Below the pieces are notes generated by a model. The model was not told where the DNA came from and ran no database searches. It saw only the letters and a program-made list of their open reading frames with translations. Below, piece after piece: positions 23,646 through 34,814 of a stretch of DNA of 64,000 nucleotides. The number at the start of each line of letters is the position of its first letter. The first letter of the stretch is position 1. The stretch comes from Candolleomyces eurysporus (taxonomy: Eukaryota; Basidiomycota; Agaricomycetes; Agaricales; Psathyrellaceae), in NCBI GenBank assembly GCA_027579435.1, contig JANBPK010000708.1:1-64000 (forward strand). The letters are read 5' to 3'. The translations under genes were made by a program, and so were the position numbers.

Positions 23646-25510
23646 ATGTTCAGGTTACTAGGCCGGGGCATGTCAAGGAGGGCACTCAACACCGCGACTC
23701 ANCGCACCAGGGCAATTGGCCAGCACTTCATGTCGACCACCGCCGCTGAGGCAAGTTCCGTGTACTCCTCTTCTTTGGCTAGGCTGACTGGGTGGCNACA
23801 CAATGGCAGCCTACCGTGCTTTTTCAATCCAACAATTCCCTACGGANATATACCCTCAACAGGCCCCAAAAACTCAATGCTCTAGACGAACCAACCCTCA
23901 AGCTTCTTCGGCCAAAAATTGAGGTGGGAGATGAAACTGTATTAGTTGCCTCTTTTAACCATTATTCCCTCTTGCCCTGTAGGAATGGAATAGTTCCGAC
24001 CTGTGCGGAACCATAGTTGGCACCGGTTCTGGTCGAGCCTTCTGTGCCGGGGGCGATGTAGCGAGTGAGGTGTCATTTCTTGGGGTCAGTGTCTTGTTGT
24101 TAACGTTTGCGATCTCCTTTTGTCCAGCTATCGTACAGAACGCCGCAAACGAGAAGACCCGACCGTTGGCTGTTGACTTTTTCAAGCAAGAGTGAGTTCC
24201 AAATATCCATCTAAATTCCCACTAAGCTAAAGGTTAATTCAGGTTTGAATTAGATTATATTTTAGCCGCGCTCAAGAAGCCCTATGTAGCTATTTTGGAC
24301 GGCATTACAAGTGGGTTGTGTCATCATCTTTCAATGATTAGAAATGTTTGACCAGTTATCAGTGGGCGGCGGTGTTGGGCTTTCAGCCGGTGCGCCTTTC
24401 AGAGTAGCGACTGAAAAGACTGTGTTTGCAATGCCAGAAACCAAGATTGGATACTGTCCCGACGTTGGAGGCACCTACTATCTTTCCCACCTCGATGGCG
24501 AGCTAGGGACATACCTGGGCTTGACGGGCGACATCCTAACTGGGAGAGCAGTGTTGTAAGTACAGCCTCATTTCATTGTAGGATTTTGCTAACTGCCGTA
24601 ACCCCAGTGAACATGGACTCGCCACCCATTATATCCCATCAAGACGGATTCCCTTACTATTGCAGCGCCTGGCGGAATTAGATCAACCGTCTCTTTCCTT
24701 AATCGACCAGACCATTGAGGAACTTTCGTCCGAAAGAGAACCCAATGAACCACGCTCGTCTTTAATTGGCGCCACAAGGGCAGCATTAGACTCTGCATTC
24801 CGCCATGACGAGATTGAAAAGATTCTTTTCGATCTCACAGAGCTAGGCAAGCATCCAGAAGAATCCATCAGCACCTGGGCTTTGAGCGCCCTCGCACAGC
24901 TAGAAGAACGAAGTCCCACCAGCCTCAAAGTCGCGTTAACAGCTATCCGAAAGGGAAAGAAGCTGACCCTTCGCGATGCATTCGAACAAGAGATGAATAT
25001 AGCAGGTGCCTTTTGTGTAAGATCTATCTCCTCATCTATGATATCAACCCCACTGATGCAATATATTAGAGAGGGGCAAGTCCTGATTTCCAAGTTGGTG
25101 TGAATACTGTTCTTGTCGAAAAGAGCCGTGCTCGACCTGCCTGGTCCCCTTCAACCTTGTCAGAAGTGTCGAAGGATACCGTTTCCCTGTTCTTTGATCC
25201 TGAATCACCGTATCTCGAGGGACTGCCTCAGCTTGACATTCCTTCGGAGTTTGAGCCTGTCACAGGACCCAGACATCTCAAATACGCTCTTCCAACAGAA
25301 GATGAAATCGGAGAAGCTGTCCGTGGCTCACATGCGAACGCAAGCGGTATGGGAGCAACAGCTGAGGAGATCGTGCAACTCTTTGAAAGGATGCGACCGG
25401 GGAAGAACGGCGTCCGGGAGAAGGTGGAAGAGGTGCTTCGACGGAAGTGCACCCTGGTCGACAACGCGGACGGAAACTTTGTATGGGTGAAATGGATTCA
25501 TGATCAGTAG
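23646..25510 (+). CDS. Mitochondrial 3-hydroxyisobutyryl-CoA hydrolase (Ehd3/mS47 type)
   Basis: Crotonase-fold enzyme of valine catabolism; the yeast homologue Ehd3 is also a component (mS47) of the mitochondrial small ribosomal subunit. A basic leader MFRLLGRGMSRRALNTAT suggests mitochondrial import. Motifs: YTLNRPQKLNALDEPTLKLL, VGTGSGRAFCAGGDVA (oxyanion hole), KKPYVAILDGITIGGGVGLS, FAMPETKIGYCPDVGG (catalytic Glu region), LDGELGTYLGLTGDILTG and EHGLATHYIPS, all characteristic of HIBCH rather than enoyl-CoA hydratase. Near the C-terminus are LRDAFEQEMNIA and DFQVGVNTVLVEKSRARPAW. A tail of about 70 residues (ALPTEDEIGEAVRG to VKWIHDQ, stop 25510) follows the usual end and may be fungus-specific. 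Ns at 23701, 23797 and 23847 obscure the first exons. Confidence 0.93.
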
Positions 25511-26501
25511 ACGCCCATGATGCTGGGGGCGTTCATATCGTGTAAACCTCTAGTCGTCTGACGCTAATACAAGATNGGACTAGCTCCGTGCCTCGGCCCC
25601 CATTGCTGTGATGAAAAAATCAAAACGTGGTGTTTTCTNGTGATTAGAATGGATACTCGTCATAATCCATTTTCGCTCGCTACCCTTATACTTACTGCAG
25701 GGGGATAGCATCCAAGGGCTTGGGCAATTTTCCCAGTGTTGCCAATGTTACGAGGAGTGTGCGGCGTGCCCTGTTGGGGTCATCTAAATTCATACCCAGC
25801 GTCCCTGGAATCGTGACATATATGAGCAAACTGGGCGAAATGATCCACTCTATCGACTAAAAAAGTCAGATTGAATATCATTGAATTTCTTTTTTTCTTT
25901 CTCCCTGCGGATGGAGCTCGTGGTGAAACACACGTCCTCTTCAGGTGGCCCTGATGACTGTCAGTCGCACTGCGGATGGACCATAGCGCCCAACGTGATG
26001 TGGAAGGTCCAACGAGGACACATTCTCGTCTATGTCCGCTCAAAATCGTTGAACTGTTAGGTGGCATGATTGCGGAGCGACTTTTTTTTANNAAAAAAAT
26101 ACTAGCTCTTCCCCAATCTACGCGGCAGTCACGGTATGTGCTCAGTTTGCTTTGAAGCATTCCGGAAGCTGTTGAATGTTTTCCCCAGATAGCGTAGTCC
26201 ACTGATCTTAGATCCTAATAACGGTTCAGTGAAAGAATCAATCAGTTTTACGGAGCTACTCAGAACCCCCTTTTCCCCGTTTTGGAGAACCGATATTGAA
26301 AAGTGCTCAGGGCCGAATATAGTCTGCCTTGGAATCGAAACGGTGATGGTCTGTGTGGCTTGCCTTGCCACAGATCTCCATATAAACAGGGACTAACATA
26401 AGAATGGCTGCAGGCCCGTCCAAGTTCTTCCCCAAGTCCCCCAAACNACACACCCCTTCCTCCACCCGGGCACGTTTTACTCCCTTGGCTCANCCTCCGG
26501 C
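25511..26501. other. Long intergenic region before the IDO gene
   Basis: About 990 bp, AT-richer than its flanks, with a two-N gap at 26091-26092 between T and A homopolymers. Open frames on the minus strand (25780-26371) have coding-like stretches but no ATG where one is needed (the longest begins with GTG) and no consistent joins. The right end should hold the IDO promoter. Ns at 26447 and 26494 are close to the start codon. Confidence 0.5.
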
Positions 26502-27983
26502 ATGGACGTCTTCAACCTTCTCCCATCCCCACCTCTCTTCTTTAGTCACTTCTTCCGTTTGGCCTTCTCTGTCTTCCACTCGAAGGTCCAAATNCGCAAA
26601 CTCCTCAACCAACGACGCTCCCCCAATGCCTATGACATTAGCCCGCACACCGGTTTCTTTCCGCCAGAACCTCTTCCGAACCTTCCTTCGGCCTTTGGCA
26701 TCTGGGAGCAGGCTCTTCGCGACGCCAACGGAAACCTGAGTTTAGGTGAAGATGAATCCGATGAAGCGTTGGAAAAGCGCCCCTATGGACACACATGGCG
26801 GGCCAAAATCGATGCGGTGCGTAAGGCAAGCCTGGAAATACTATTCTGTCTAACTCTTCCCAAGTGGCCGACCCTCAGCACAGAATCGCTTCACTCCGAC
26901 CTCCGACTGTCGCAGAGGGCTCACTTTGTGTTGGCATGGCTCGTGAGCTTCTATGTTCACTCGATGCCTCCAAGTCCCGAGGACGAGAAGTCGGGGCCGG
27001 TGAGGGTGCCGCGATCGCTGGCTGTTCCGTTGACGCAGGTTTCTCGTCACTTAGGCTTGGCGCCTGTCTTGACGTTTGCCGACACGGTGTTGTGGAACTG
27101 GGAGCCGATTCGTCCAGACATGCCCCTGTCACCAGAGAACATTCGGTTCGTCAACACATTTTCGGGAACAGATGACGAGAAAAATTTCTATCAAGCCTCC
27201 GCGCAAGCCGAATTACGCGGAGTCGAGATCCTTCGCATTATCGACGACTTCAACAACCTTCCGAGCGCCAGCGACCTGACCTCGATTTCGAAGATTTCAA
27301 GAGACCTGACGCGGTTGGCAGGGGTCATCCAGGACATCAACGAGATCATCACCTCCGTGCGTTCGACATGCGACCCCCATGTTTTCTACTGGGACATCAG
27401 GCCGTGGTTTGAAGGATGCGATGCGAAGGGACCAGACGGTCCAGGCTGGATCTATGAAGGCGTCGATGATGCCGAAAATCTCGATCTGAGCGGACCCTCA
27501 GCGGGACAGAGCAGCGTCATGCACGCTTTGGACATATTTCTCGACATCGATCACAAGCTGGAGCAACGGCGCTACCCAGCACCGTCGTCGGAGAACAAAC
27601 GAGCCGACCACGGGTTTATGGACAGGATGCGCCGATATATGCCCGGGAAGCACCGTGACTACCTCGACCTCCTCAGCGTCTCGCGGTCGATACGAGAGTT
27701 GGCCCAAGAGACACCTGCTCTGCGAGACCCATACGACAACGCTGTCATGGCGCTGAAGTCGTTGCGGGACCACCACATCCGGATTGCGTGTCTGTACATC
27801 GTGACGATGTCGCGCTCAATACCTGGCTCGCGGGGCGGCTGCCCTGTGAGCGCGATGCTGGATAGGCTGCAGGCGAGCCGTGTGGCGGGGAATGGGCCTG
27901 TGCGGGGGACGGGCGGAAATGAGCTGTCTGTGCTGCTCAAGGCAGGACGCGACGCGACTTTGCGTGCGAGGTTGAAGAAGTGA
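26502..27983 (+). CDS. Indoleamine 2,3-dioxygenase (single exon)
   Basis: Haem dioxygenase opening the indole ring of L-tryptophan to N-formylkynurenine, the first step of the kynurenine route to NAD. In one open frame of 493 codons: AYDISPHTGFFPPEPLPNLP, FGIWEQALRDANGNL, WRAKIDAVRKASLEIL, ADTVLWNWEPIRPDMPL, FVNTFSGTDDEKNFY, CDPHVFYWDIRPWFEGCDA, LSGPSAGQSSVMHALDIFL (the GGSAGQSS-like substrate/haem loop), YMPGKHRDYLDLL and LKSLRDHHIRIACLYIV, whose second His is the expected proximal haem ligand. The N-terminus has a hydrophobic stretch (PLFFSHFFRLAFSVF) that could be a weak membrane or targeting segment. The N at 26594 substitutes for a base and keeps the frame. Absence of introns is unusual among the genes of this window. 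Confidence 0.94.
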   Translation: MDVFNLLPSPPLFFSHFFRLAFSVFHSKVQXRKLLNQRRSPNAYDISPHTGFFPPEPLPNLPSAFGIWEQALRDANGNLSLGEDESDEALEKRPYGHTWRAKIDAVRKASLEILFCLTLPKWPTLSTESLHSDLRLSQRAHFVLAWLVSFYVHSMPPSPEDEKSGPVRVPRSLAVPLTQVSRHLGLAPVLTFADTVLWNWEPIRPDMPLSPENIRFVNTFSGTDDEKNFYQASAQAELRGVEILRIIDDFNNLPSASDLTSISKISRDLTRLAGVIQDINEIITSVRSTCDPHVFYWDIRPWFEGCDAKGPDGPGWIYEGVDDAENLDLSGPSAGQSSVMHALDIFLDIDHKLEQRRYPAPSSENKRADHGFMDRMRRYMPGKHRDYLDLLSVSRSIRELAQETPALRDPYDNAVMALKSLRDHHIRIACLYIVTMSRSIPGSRGGCPVSAMLDRLQASRVAGNGPVRGTGGNELSVLLKAGRDATLRARLKK

Positions 27984-28190
27984 TAACTGTTGAATTTTTG
28001 CTATCGATTAATTTTGCTATCCTATTCTGCATAATCGACACTTATACGTACTTTGGCATTTGGTTTAATAGATAGATCGGATATAATGCATAGTTAGCTG
28101 TAGTTAGCTAGTGTTAGTTTTGTGCATTTCTAATTTGTCTAATTTGTAATGTTTATTTAAAGAAAAGCGTGACACAAAGAGTCATATCAG

Positions 28191-28196
28191 ACGCGT
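28191..28196. promoter_or_regulatory. MCB-type ACGCGT element upstream of RPA1
   Basis: ACGCGT, the core bound by MBF/DSC1 at G1/S in yeasts, lies 43 bp upstream of the RPA1 ATG. A related GGCGCGTC follows at about 28206. Yeast RPA subunit genes carry the same box, so S-phase control is a reasonable inference. Confidence 0.55.
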
Positions 28197-28238
28197 CGTG
28201 TCACAGGCGCGTCTCGTTCTCGTCATTCAACCACGACC

Positions 28239-30462
28239 ATGTCCTTCCAACTCACAGCAGGCAGTTGCGAAAAGCTCCAGGGTGCCTCCCAGGGCGACTC
28301 CTCCGTCTTGGAGTCGTCTCATACTATCCAGTTCCTTTCCATTAAGAAGGTCAACAACCCGTCCAACAACGCACCCTCCGTCGACCGATACCGAATCATC
28401 ATCTCAGATGGAATCCATTTCATCCAGGCCATGTTAGCCACTCAGCTCAACCAGATGGTCAACGATGGCCAAATCACGCGCCATACAGTCGCTGTTCTCG
28501 AAAAAGCGACGTGCAACACCGTGCAGAATAAGAAGTATGCCTGCAGTCCCTTCTCCACGTCTTGGCTAAAACTCCTTACAGGTTGATTATTGTGCTTTCT
28601 CTTCGCGTCCTTGGCCAAACCTCCGAGAAAATCGGCGATCCAAAGAATCTCGATGCAGAGGCGCAAGGCAGTCGCCAGGAGGCAATTCCTGACGCTAGCT
28701 CAGCCATCACCGCTGATGCACCTGCACCGGCTCCTCAGAAACCTGCACCTGCCATTACCCGTCCGCAGGCAGCTCAAGCTGGACGAGGACGCTCGTCAGT
28801 CTATCCTATCGAGGGTCTCAGTCCCTATCAGAACAATTGGACCATCAAAGCCCGTGTTACGCAAAAATCGGAGATGAAGACATGGTCCAACCAACGTGGT
28901 GAAGGCAAGCTGTTCAATGTGACGCTCATGGACGAAACGGGAGAAATTCGGGCCACCGCTTTCAACATGGTTGCAGATGATCTGTACCCTTTGCTCGAAG
29001 AAGGCAAGGTGTATTTCATCTCAAAGGCTAGGGTGAATTTAGCCAAGAAGAAATTCTCCAATTTGAGTAACGATTACGAGCTAAGTTTGGAGAAGAATAC
29101 CGAGATAGAAGAGGTAAAGCGACATCCTCGATTTGCAAAACGGGGCTAACCNCTTTCCAGTGTCACGACACCACCAATCTGCCAGTTATGAAATTCAATT
29201 TCGTCCCGCTCAGCGGCCTCAACGATACACCCAAGGATTCTACATGCGGTCTGGACCCTGTCTTTCCTACCATTCCTTTCAGAGCTGACCTTCTGTCATT
29301 TCGTAGACGTCATCGGCGTTGTGAAAGAGTTTTCACCTGTCACCGAGATTACTTCCAAATCTACTCAGCGCCAGGTATGTTCGCTTACATCCATTTTTTC
29401 GAATTCCACCGCTGAGACATGAGTACCAGATCCCCAAACGGGAATTGACCCTAGTGGATAAGTCCCAGTTCGCCGTCCGATTGACACTCTGGGGTAAGCA
29501 AGCGGAACAATATAACGCCGAACCAAATGCCGTTATCGCATTCAAAGGTGTACGAGTTGGGGACTTTGGTGGTAAGTGTATTCTCGTACCNGTCCAAAAA
29601 CCGAATTAAATCCTCCGATTTTAGGACGGTCTCTCTCCATGGTTGCGTCGAGCACGATGCACGTCAATCCCGACATTCAAGAATGCTTCGATCTGCGAGG
29701 CTGGTATGATTCTCAAGGAGCTAATGAAAACTTCCACGCCCACTCCAATCTGAATGCAGCCACCTCCATGGGCTTNAATCGCGAAGAACTCCGTAGCCTG
29801 GATGATGTGAAGCAAGCTCAGTACGGGTTACCCGACCGACCTGAATATTTCTCCACACGGGCGACTATTATGCACATCAAAAGCGATAACTTGTCGTATC
29901 CGGCCTGCCCGAATCAGGGCTGCAATAAGAAGGTCGTCGACCTCAACGATGGCTGGAGATGCGAGAAATGCTCCCAGAGCTTTGCTACACCTGAGCATCG
30001 GTAAGCCCATCCCCATTTTTAGCTTTGGGCGTAGCTGAGTCCTGCCCTAGATACATTATGTCCATGTCAGTCGCAGACCACTCCGGACAGGCATGGCTCC
30101 AGGGCTTCAATGAGGTCGGAACCATGGTCTTTGGCATGACCGCTAATGAGCTCCTCGAGATTAAGGTAGAGCAGCCATTCTGTGTCTGAGACAAATTCTA
30201 AATTGCGCTTTCAGGAACGTGATGAAGCACAGTTCAACGTTGTGCTTCATAAGGCTATTTGCAACACTTACAATTTCTCTTGCCGCGCGAAGCAAGATAC
30301 TTATAACGTGAGTCCCAACTTNCTCTGAAACAAGGATGGCTGATAACACTGCTGCAGGAGAACACTCGTATTCGCTATGGTATCTCTCGCATCTACAAGC
30401 TCGATTACAAGGAAGAGGCCCTTCAGCTGAGAGACCTCCTCTATTCCTCTTGGGCGCGCTAG
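28239..30462 (+). CDS. RPA1: Replication protein A 70 kDa subunit
   Basis: Large subunit of the trimeric single-stranded DNA-binding complex for replication, repair and recombination. The N-terminal OB fold (MSFQLTAGSCEKLQGASQGD, DRYRIIISDGIHFIQAMLA, QNKKLIIVLSLRVLG) is followed by an Ala/Pro linker. DBD-A: YPIEGLSPYQNNWTIKARVT, LFNVTLMDETGEIRATAFN, VYFISKARVNLAKKKFSNL. DBD-B: CDVIGVVKEFSPVTEITSKS, IPKRELTLVDKSQFAVRLTL. DBD-C holds the zinc ribbon CPNQGC...WRCEKC (C-x4-C-x13-C-x2-C), then MSVADHSGQAWLQGFNEVG. It ends LLYSSWAR with TAG at 30460-30462. Complete and of normal length, with about eight introns. Ns at 29152 and 29591 are in introns; that at 29776 replaces one base in an exon. Confidence 0.96.
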
Positions 30463-30769
30463 GTCGCTGCATTTCTGCAGGGCCCTTTTTGGCTCCCTCT
30501 TTTTTGGTTCCCTCTGTNNAATATACAGCAAATGTACATTATTCGTTTCATAATCCAGCTTTGGGCGAAAAGCCATGCTCGTGCGCGTGGCAATCTGAAT
30601 TGGGTGATGTGGGAACTNGTCCTTTTGTTTGGTGCGTGTGATCAATTTGAGACGCGACTGTGGACGCGACCCGTTGCTATCCCAAATCTCTGTCGACTGC
30701 CCCAGTGGCCTTATCTCCGGTGCTTGGTCACCTTGNGCATTACTCNAAGCTCTTTCAGCAACCGCCACC
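30463..30769. other. Intergenic, promoter of the 30.8-kb gene
   Basis: About 307 bp with several Ns and no recognised feature. It holds the RPA1 3' UTR and the promoter of the downstream unknown gene. Confidence 0.45.
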
Positions 30770-33700
30770 ATGCCAGTACCGACGCCGTCGCGACACAGTC
30801 GAACACTCAGCCCCACCCCTGCGGTGACTCCAGCGCGGGCCACACGCTCGCTCTCGAGCTTCAGCAATTACACCCCGACCATAACCTCAGGCNGTGCCAC
30901 TTCCAGAATGAATGTCGTGACAAGAGTNGCGTTGGAAGGGAGGGCAAAACATGGNGAGGANGGCTCCTCAATAAAGATGTACCTCAAGGTGCGCGACATC
31001 TGACTCTCATGGTTTCACTTGGCTGACCCGATGCAGATGGCCATCCCTCTAGAGTCCGTGGTTCCTGGCTCGACAATCCCCCTTTTCCCAGGTACGTCCT
31101 CCGCCGGCCACCGTTTCACTTTCTGACNAGGTTGACAGAGGAAAACGTGAAGGTTTTGTCGTCCCAAGTGCACCCACTNGACCCCAATTCNGTGCCATAC
31201 AACTTCTCCTCAACAGTATCGCCTCTCCTTCACCGAGCTGCTTGTGCCCTGAACCTTCCTGCTCGGTCTCAGGAATCTTTCAACTCAGCCTTCGACCTTG
31301 GTTCCACTCACTCTAACGTCTCAACGCCGAGTTCTTTNCGTGCTTCGAAACCGGAAAACGCTGAGATGATTCCGCCTGTTGACCCGCAGTATACAGGCCA
31401 CATCCTCGTCTCGGGATACAACATCTCTTACGTTNTGCCCAAGGTCTTCCCAAACCAGTCCTTAGACCATGAAGAACCTTACTCCAGAGCTTCGTCGCGC
31501 GCGCGGAGGCCGTCTATAAGCGAAAGAAACACTGCGCAATTCATGGCTGCCATCGATATGTGGGTTCCGTACGTTTCGAAGCCGTCTAGACACCCGTATC
31601 TGGTGAGTAGCGCGTTAATTCTACTCAACAGGCGTCCTCTTAACNGNTGCTGTAGCTGTCCATACCGACTCCAAAGTGTTTGCATAACCATATCAAGCTG
31701 CGAATCTTCCCTCCCAACAACAACACGTCAAATTCCTATGCTTCCCTATCTTCTATTGAGGATGAAGGATCGTCTTGGGACTTGACCTCGGAGCCTCACG
31801 TCACGCGTTCCAGCTCTACCCGGTTGGCGCGTTCCAATTCGTATAATCATTTTGCAGACGACGAGTCGAGTGACTCATCNACTGCAGGGTTTTCCGAAGG
31901 ATGTGGTATCCAAGGTACNTTCCCAAGTGCAGAACGCATTCGAATACGATGGGCCAAGCCTTCAAANTCGGTGAATGTACCTGGCGGAGGACGGGATGGG
32001 CGNCGAAGGGTCGGCGTCAAGCACGTCAAAGCGGAGATGGTCTGTGTAGTNCGAGGGACGCAGCCAGGAAGTGAAAAAGGTGCTCCGGAAAGCGTTGTGA
32101 TGGANGTGCAGTACACGGGCTCTTGTTCTGGGGTCTGGTTTCCTGGTGTGGCGACGCTGCTAGGCATGGATATTGGATTGGAAGCCAAGGGGTGTGATGT
32201 TGCTTGGGCGGAGGGACAATCTCCCCACTGGGATATCAGTGGAGGCACCGGCTTCACGGGATTCGATACTGGTCCCTCAACCGACGTTCCCACTCAACCG
32301 AATTCAAGAGTCAGTTCGTTCGAGTCCAATCCTCAAGATGGAGACCTTGCTTCAAGTAATGGCTCTGCCAATGGATTCCTCAACACCAAACCGCAAGCGT
32401 CCAGGTCAAATTCCGCATCTTCGACATCATCCCTTCTGCGCGCCCCTCTTCCTGCAGCAGGAGTCGGTGAATATTCTTTCGAAGCCTCAACGTCCTCGGC
32501 AACATCAAATCCCCTCAACTCTTCACCCTTTGGTACCATGTCCTCAATCCCCTCCATTTCCATGTCGGCAGCAAGTATTGGCGGACCATCGGCCCCCAAG
32601 CCTCCAGGAATGCCGATAACCCTTCATCTCAATATCAACGAGCTACTCCCTCCAGCCAAAAACGTTTTCACCTTCACGATTTCTGGCACAATCGTCCTTA
32701 CACCTCGAAATCCACTTTCTCGTATCAGCGGATCGCGGCCACCTTCTCCCACAGAATTCCGAGTCGGAGATTCTGGCCTAGTTATGCTNCCCAAATTCAC
32801 CGTTCTTGCAGCCGATTCCGAAGCAATCACAACCACAGTTCGGAACGAAATTGATGGATTGCTTGGAGCTGTGGATGTATACCATGCAACTGGAGACATA
32901 CATCGGGACGCCCAAGCCAAGAAGACGGTTCTCCAGAAGGGAGGATTCACAAAATGTGGTAATGACGGTGGGCGCATCGCTGTTAAAAACGTCGACCCAT
33001 TCAAACGGGATGACCTAACTGTGGTGCCCCACCGACCGTCAACACCGGTGGCATCTCCAGCCGCTCGTTCTCCCGCAGTGTCAGGTGCCCCCCCTGTTCT
33101 TTCCAGATACGCCTACTATATCTGTTGTGACGGCGACTGTCATGCCATTCCCTGCTTTGGAACGTGCGACTCGGATAGTCTATAGCGTCAGCCTTCAATT
33201 GCGCGTTCCGATGTTGAAGGACTCGGACTCGCTTGAATTTGGGTTTGCACACGCCGCGGGTGATGGTGAACCCACTCCAAAACCTCCGAAACTCCAGCTG
33301 GTATCGGCCACTCTGGATGGCGTCCCCGTAGAGGTTGAGACGAGCGTCTCGACCGAGGTCGAAGTCTCGAAATACGGCGTTGGGTTCGAGCGAATGGGAG
33401 GGAAAGAGTGGCTTAGCTGGATCAAGCTCAAGGTCGGAGCTCTTCACGGCGGTCTAGTGCTTGTGGAATACCTCGTCAAGGAGGACGTCGAAGAGAAGTC
33501 GCGGAAAGGGAAAGAGAAGGCAGTGGAAAGCCAACTTCCCCTTCTGTTACCTACATTCTCCATGCCGATCGGGAAATTCGAAGTGAAGTTGTGCAACATT
33601 AAAGGTATAGTCGCTCCAAAATGATTGTGGGTCCTGCTTGCTGACAGTTCTACCAGATTTTGATATCACCATCGCTTCAAATTTGGCATTCCAACAGGCA

Positions 33701-34303
33701 GTTTCCGATGGATATCGTCTCATGCATTTCTCGCTTGAAGAATTTTTCTATCCCCAGCTGAGGGTAGTCTTTGCTAAGAGCAATTCATCAAAACCCAGGA
33801 TTGCCCCATTCTTCATTCTTACTTGGACACTGTTTGTAATAGCGGCCGTCCTGCAAATGAGGGCGTCATTTGTACTTTCAGGGATGAAGACCACGGTTGG
33901 CGACTATCCTAAGGTCTTGCAACCGGAGGTAGAACCCATAGTGTCGATATCGACAGTCACCGTAACTGCAACAAGTTATGAAACCATCACCCTTGCTGCT
34001 CCTTCTATGCCAACCTCACACTCGCCTATTGTCCTCCCCTCTCCGTCCGTCACGACTTCACGATCAGAACTAACCGCTAACGCCCCTTCGTCATCACACA
34101 CCACATCCTCCTCGACAGTGACCTCCAGACCAACATCTACGCCACCGGATTTCGGACTACAGCCGCTCCGTGAGGCATTCAAGTTTTCTTGGCCGGAAGA
34201 CTTTACTGCAGCCAGGGAAGTATATGAAAAGTTTGTCGAGGCGGCTGGCGTCGTTTGGCAATTCCTTAGAAAAGCCTACCATTATCCTTTGGAAGCCCCG
34301 TAG
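30770..34303 (+). CDS. Unknown large protein with a near-C-terminal transmembrane segment
   Basis: I do not recognise the family. The ATG in GCCACCATG (30770) opens a Ser/Thr/Pro-rich N-terminus (MPVPTPSRHSRTLSPTPAVT). The body alternates structured stretches (QYTGHILVSGYNISYV, RIRIRWAKPS, SCSGVWFPGVATLLGM, GMPITLHLNINELLPP, FTISGTIVLTPRNP, FTVLAADSEAITTTVRNEID) with long Ser-rich linkers. The beta-rich segments suggest Ig-like or C2-like folds, but this is inference. Near the C-terminus PFFILTWTLFVIAAVLQMR is a transmembrane helix, followed by a Ser/Thr-rich region and a final helical tail ending HYPLEAP (stop 34303). The frame changes in a run of seven C at 33088-33094, from APPVLSR to LFFPDTPTISVV. 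About 1,050 residues; many Ns. Probably a fungal membrane protein of unknown role. Confidence 0.7.
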
Positions 34304-34814
34304 TTTATGATGTATGTATTGTTATTTAATAGGTACTAATAGGAATAATTTCTATGCTCTGTAACTCTGTGCACACTGTATTCAAGAAGGTGATGATTTT
34401 CTGGTTCGATTGGGGTGGGCGCCTTTGGGCTTCATTGGCAGCTGGGATAATCTTGGTGTAGGCGCTATAGCCAAGTGGTTACGGCGACAGATTAGAAATC
34501 TGTTCCTCTTTGAGGGCGCAGGTTCGAGTCCTGCTGGCGTCGGCGAAGGTTTTTGCCTCACTGAGGCGGTACACGTAATATATTGGTTGAATGCCGGGAT
34601 AACCGAGATGGTCCTCTTTTGTTCCCGCATAATTGCCTTTTCGGAGCGCGTCTTCTCTATTGTGCAATTGTGAGCCATTATCTGTATGCTCAGGTCTCTT
34701 GTTTGTAATCGCCAATTGCGAGCTTGGTTCCCTCCCCCACATATTCTGTCCCTCAGGAGACCCTTTCCCCCTCCCCGTCTCCACCGTCCCTTCTCCTCCT
34801 CGCCGCCGACAGCA
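34304..34814. other. Spacer carrying the tRNA gene and the protease promoter or leader
   Basis: About 510 bp between two plus-strand protein genes. It contains the tRNA-Ser gene (34461-34542) and, from the ATG at 34686, the possible transit-peptide extension of the M16 protease. Nothing else is recognised. Confidence 0.6.
34461..34542 (+). tRNA. tRNA-Ser (anticodon AGA)
   Basis: A full cloverleaf folds from 82 nt. The 7-bp acceptor stem pairs GGCGCTA with TGGCGTC (two G-U pairs), with discriminator G at 34542. The D stem is GCC/GGC. The anticodon stem ACAGA/TCTGT encloses the loop TTAGAAA (anticodon AGA, read IGA after editing, decoding UCU/UCC/UCA). A long class II variable arm (CCTC-TTT-GAGG) is diagnostic of Ser/Leu/Tyr-type tRNAs. 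The T arm is GCAGG-TTCGAGT-CCTGC. The A box (TAGCCAAGTGG) and B box (GGTTCGAGTCC) are intact, and a T run at about 34549-34553 can stop Pol III. No intron and no encoded CCA, as expected. Confidence 0.97.

Noticed and set aside
26129..26371. Minus-strand frame of 80 codons before IDO that looked like a first exon
   Set aside because: It begins with GTG, not ATG, and the possible downstream exons (25,930-26,040) change frame at every candidate splice pair.
26404..26739. Alternative upstream start for IDO at 26404
   Set aside because: It is in a different frame from the conserved IDO sequence. The two are linked only if Ns at 26447 and 26494 are reinterpreted, which nothing supports.
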